Below are positions 63,833 to 64,000 of a DNA stretch of 64,000 nt, piece after piece. The DNA lies in NCBI GenBank assembly GCA_949443285.1, contig CASSLW010000006.1:31066-95065 (forward strand), written 5' to 3'. Each line of letters opens with the position of its first letter. Position 1 is the first letter of the stretch. The DNA comes from an uncultured Clostridia bacterium. Its GTDB lineage: Bacteria; Bacillota; Clostridia; TANB77; CAG-508. The notes under the pieces are model-generated. The model did no database searches and was not told the DNA's origin. It saw only the letters and a program-made list of their open reading frames with translations. The translations under genes and the position numbers were made by a program.

Positions 63833-64000
63833 ATGCAAAACAAAGCAAAAGGAATTACGCTAATAGCACTAGTAATAACAATAATTGTGCTTTTAATATT
63901 AGCTCGGAGTGACGGTTGCAACATTAACAGGAGACAATGGAATACTAGGAAAAGCAGGAGAAGCAAAAAACGCAACAAATAAAGCAACAGCATTAGAAGC
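63833..64000 (+). CDS. Pilin-leader surface protein, 5' part only, +1 frameshift at 63905
   Basis: The gene runs off the window. With C63905 skipped it reads KGITLIALVITIIVLLILAG followed by VTVATLTGDNGILGKAGEAK, almost identical to the intact leader at 47472. The mature part is not visible, so its domain type is unknown. The ATG at 63833 follows AAGGAGAGAG and a TTGACGTAA-type promoter. It is the fifth pilin-leader gene in the window and the fourth GCN-CGG-A site within such a leader. Confidence 0.7.
63902..63908 (+). other. GCT-CGG-A candidate +1 recoding site
   Basis: CGG (63905-63907) is in frame with ATG 63833 and follows Ala GCT. Skipping C63905 restores the leader sequence seen intact at 47472, where the same place reads GCT-GGA. 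Confidence 0.75.

Overview
This window comes from a low-GC, AT-rich Bacillota chromosome, most likely an uncultured anaerobic member of class Clostridia. The evidence is the set of housekeeping genes (SepF/DivIVA-type division genes, CtsR-McsA-McsB-ClpC, RadA-DisA, MutS2, YlmH, sortase), strong AGGAGG ribosome-binding sites, and surface proteins carrying a KGITLIALVITII-type pilin-like leader. The taxon is inferred from gene content only. Nearly all genes lie on the + strand; the exceptions are mutS2 and an SPFH/NfeD pair.

Layout. 1-13,800: mutL 3' end, a small membrane gene, miaA, an HlyD-like adaptor, sepF, a DivIVA-like gene, rsmD, a coiled-coil gene, ftsK/spoIIIE, an unknown coiled-coil gene, a beta-CASP RNase and a GH15 glycosidase. 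13,900-27,600: a glycolytic block (gap, pgk, tpiA, gpmI) split by about 6.3 kb of accessory DNA (two BspA-type leucine-rich-repeat surface proteins, a LamG-like surface protein, a toxin-antitoxin-like pair), then a YezG-type immunity gene and the paired NifU-like/GGGtGRT genes. 27,650-36,500: NfeD/SPFH, the ctsR operon with two CtsR boxes, a NUDIX gene and an ECF sigma/PepSY pair. 36,600-48,600: dxs, ylmH, mutS2, a REP-associated transposase flanked by inverted repeats, radA, disA, a cyclophilin and another surface protein. 48,700-64,000: tRNA-His and tRNA-Gln, membrane proteins, an HD protein, a compact SecD/SecF pair, a short AlaRS, HIT, sortase, ligA, a second NUDIX, a radical-SAM/SPASM enzyme beside a 25-residue CxxCG peptide, folD, dprA and a further pilin-leader gene cut by the window end.

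Main discovery candidate. The heptamer GCN-CGG-A occurs six times on the + strand and, by eye, never on the - strand. At all six places CGG is in frame directly after an Ala codon, the gene breaks there, and skipping the single C (GCN-c-GGA, Ala-Gly) restores one long sensible reading frame. The sites lie in a small membrane protein, in two LRR surface proteins (one with two sites), in a YezG-like protein and in the last pilin-leader gene. CGG is otherwise almost absent as a codon; I found one other in-frame use. The pattern resembles the yeast Ty3 +1 frameshift site (GCG-AGU-U) and suggests recoding at a hungry CGG codon or reading of CGGA as a quadruplet. A sequencing artefact must be excluded. 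Secondary candidates are a possible RiPP cluster (59,425-61,826), a GNAT-like toxin-antitoxin pair, and a REP/RAYT system whose GGGGAC repeats form several families of the same architecture and have been captured into the 3' ends of coding genes.
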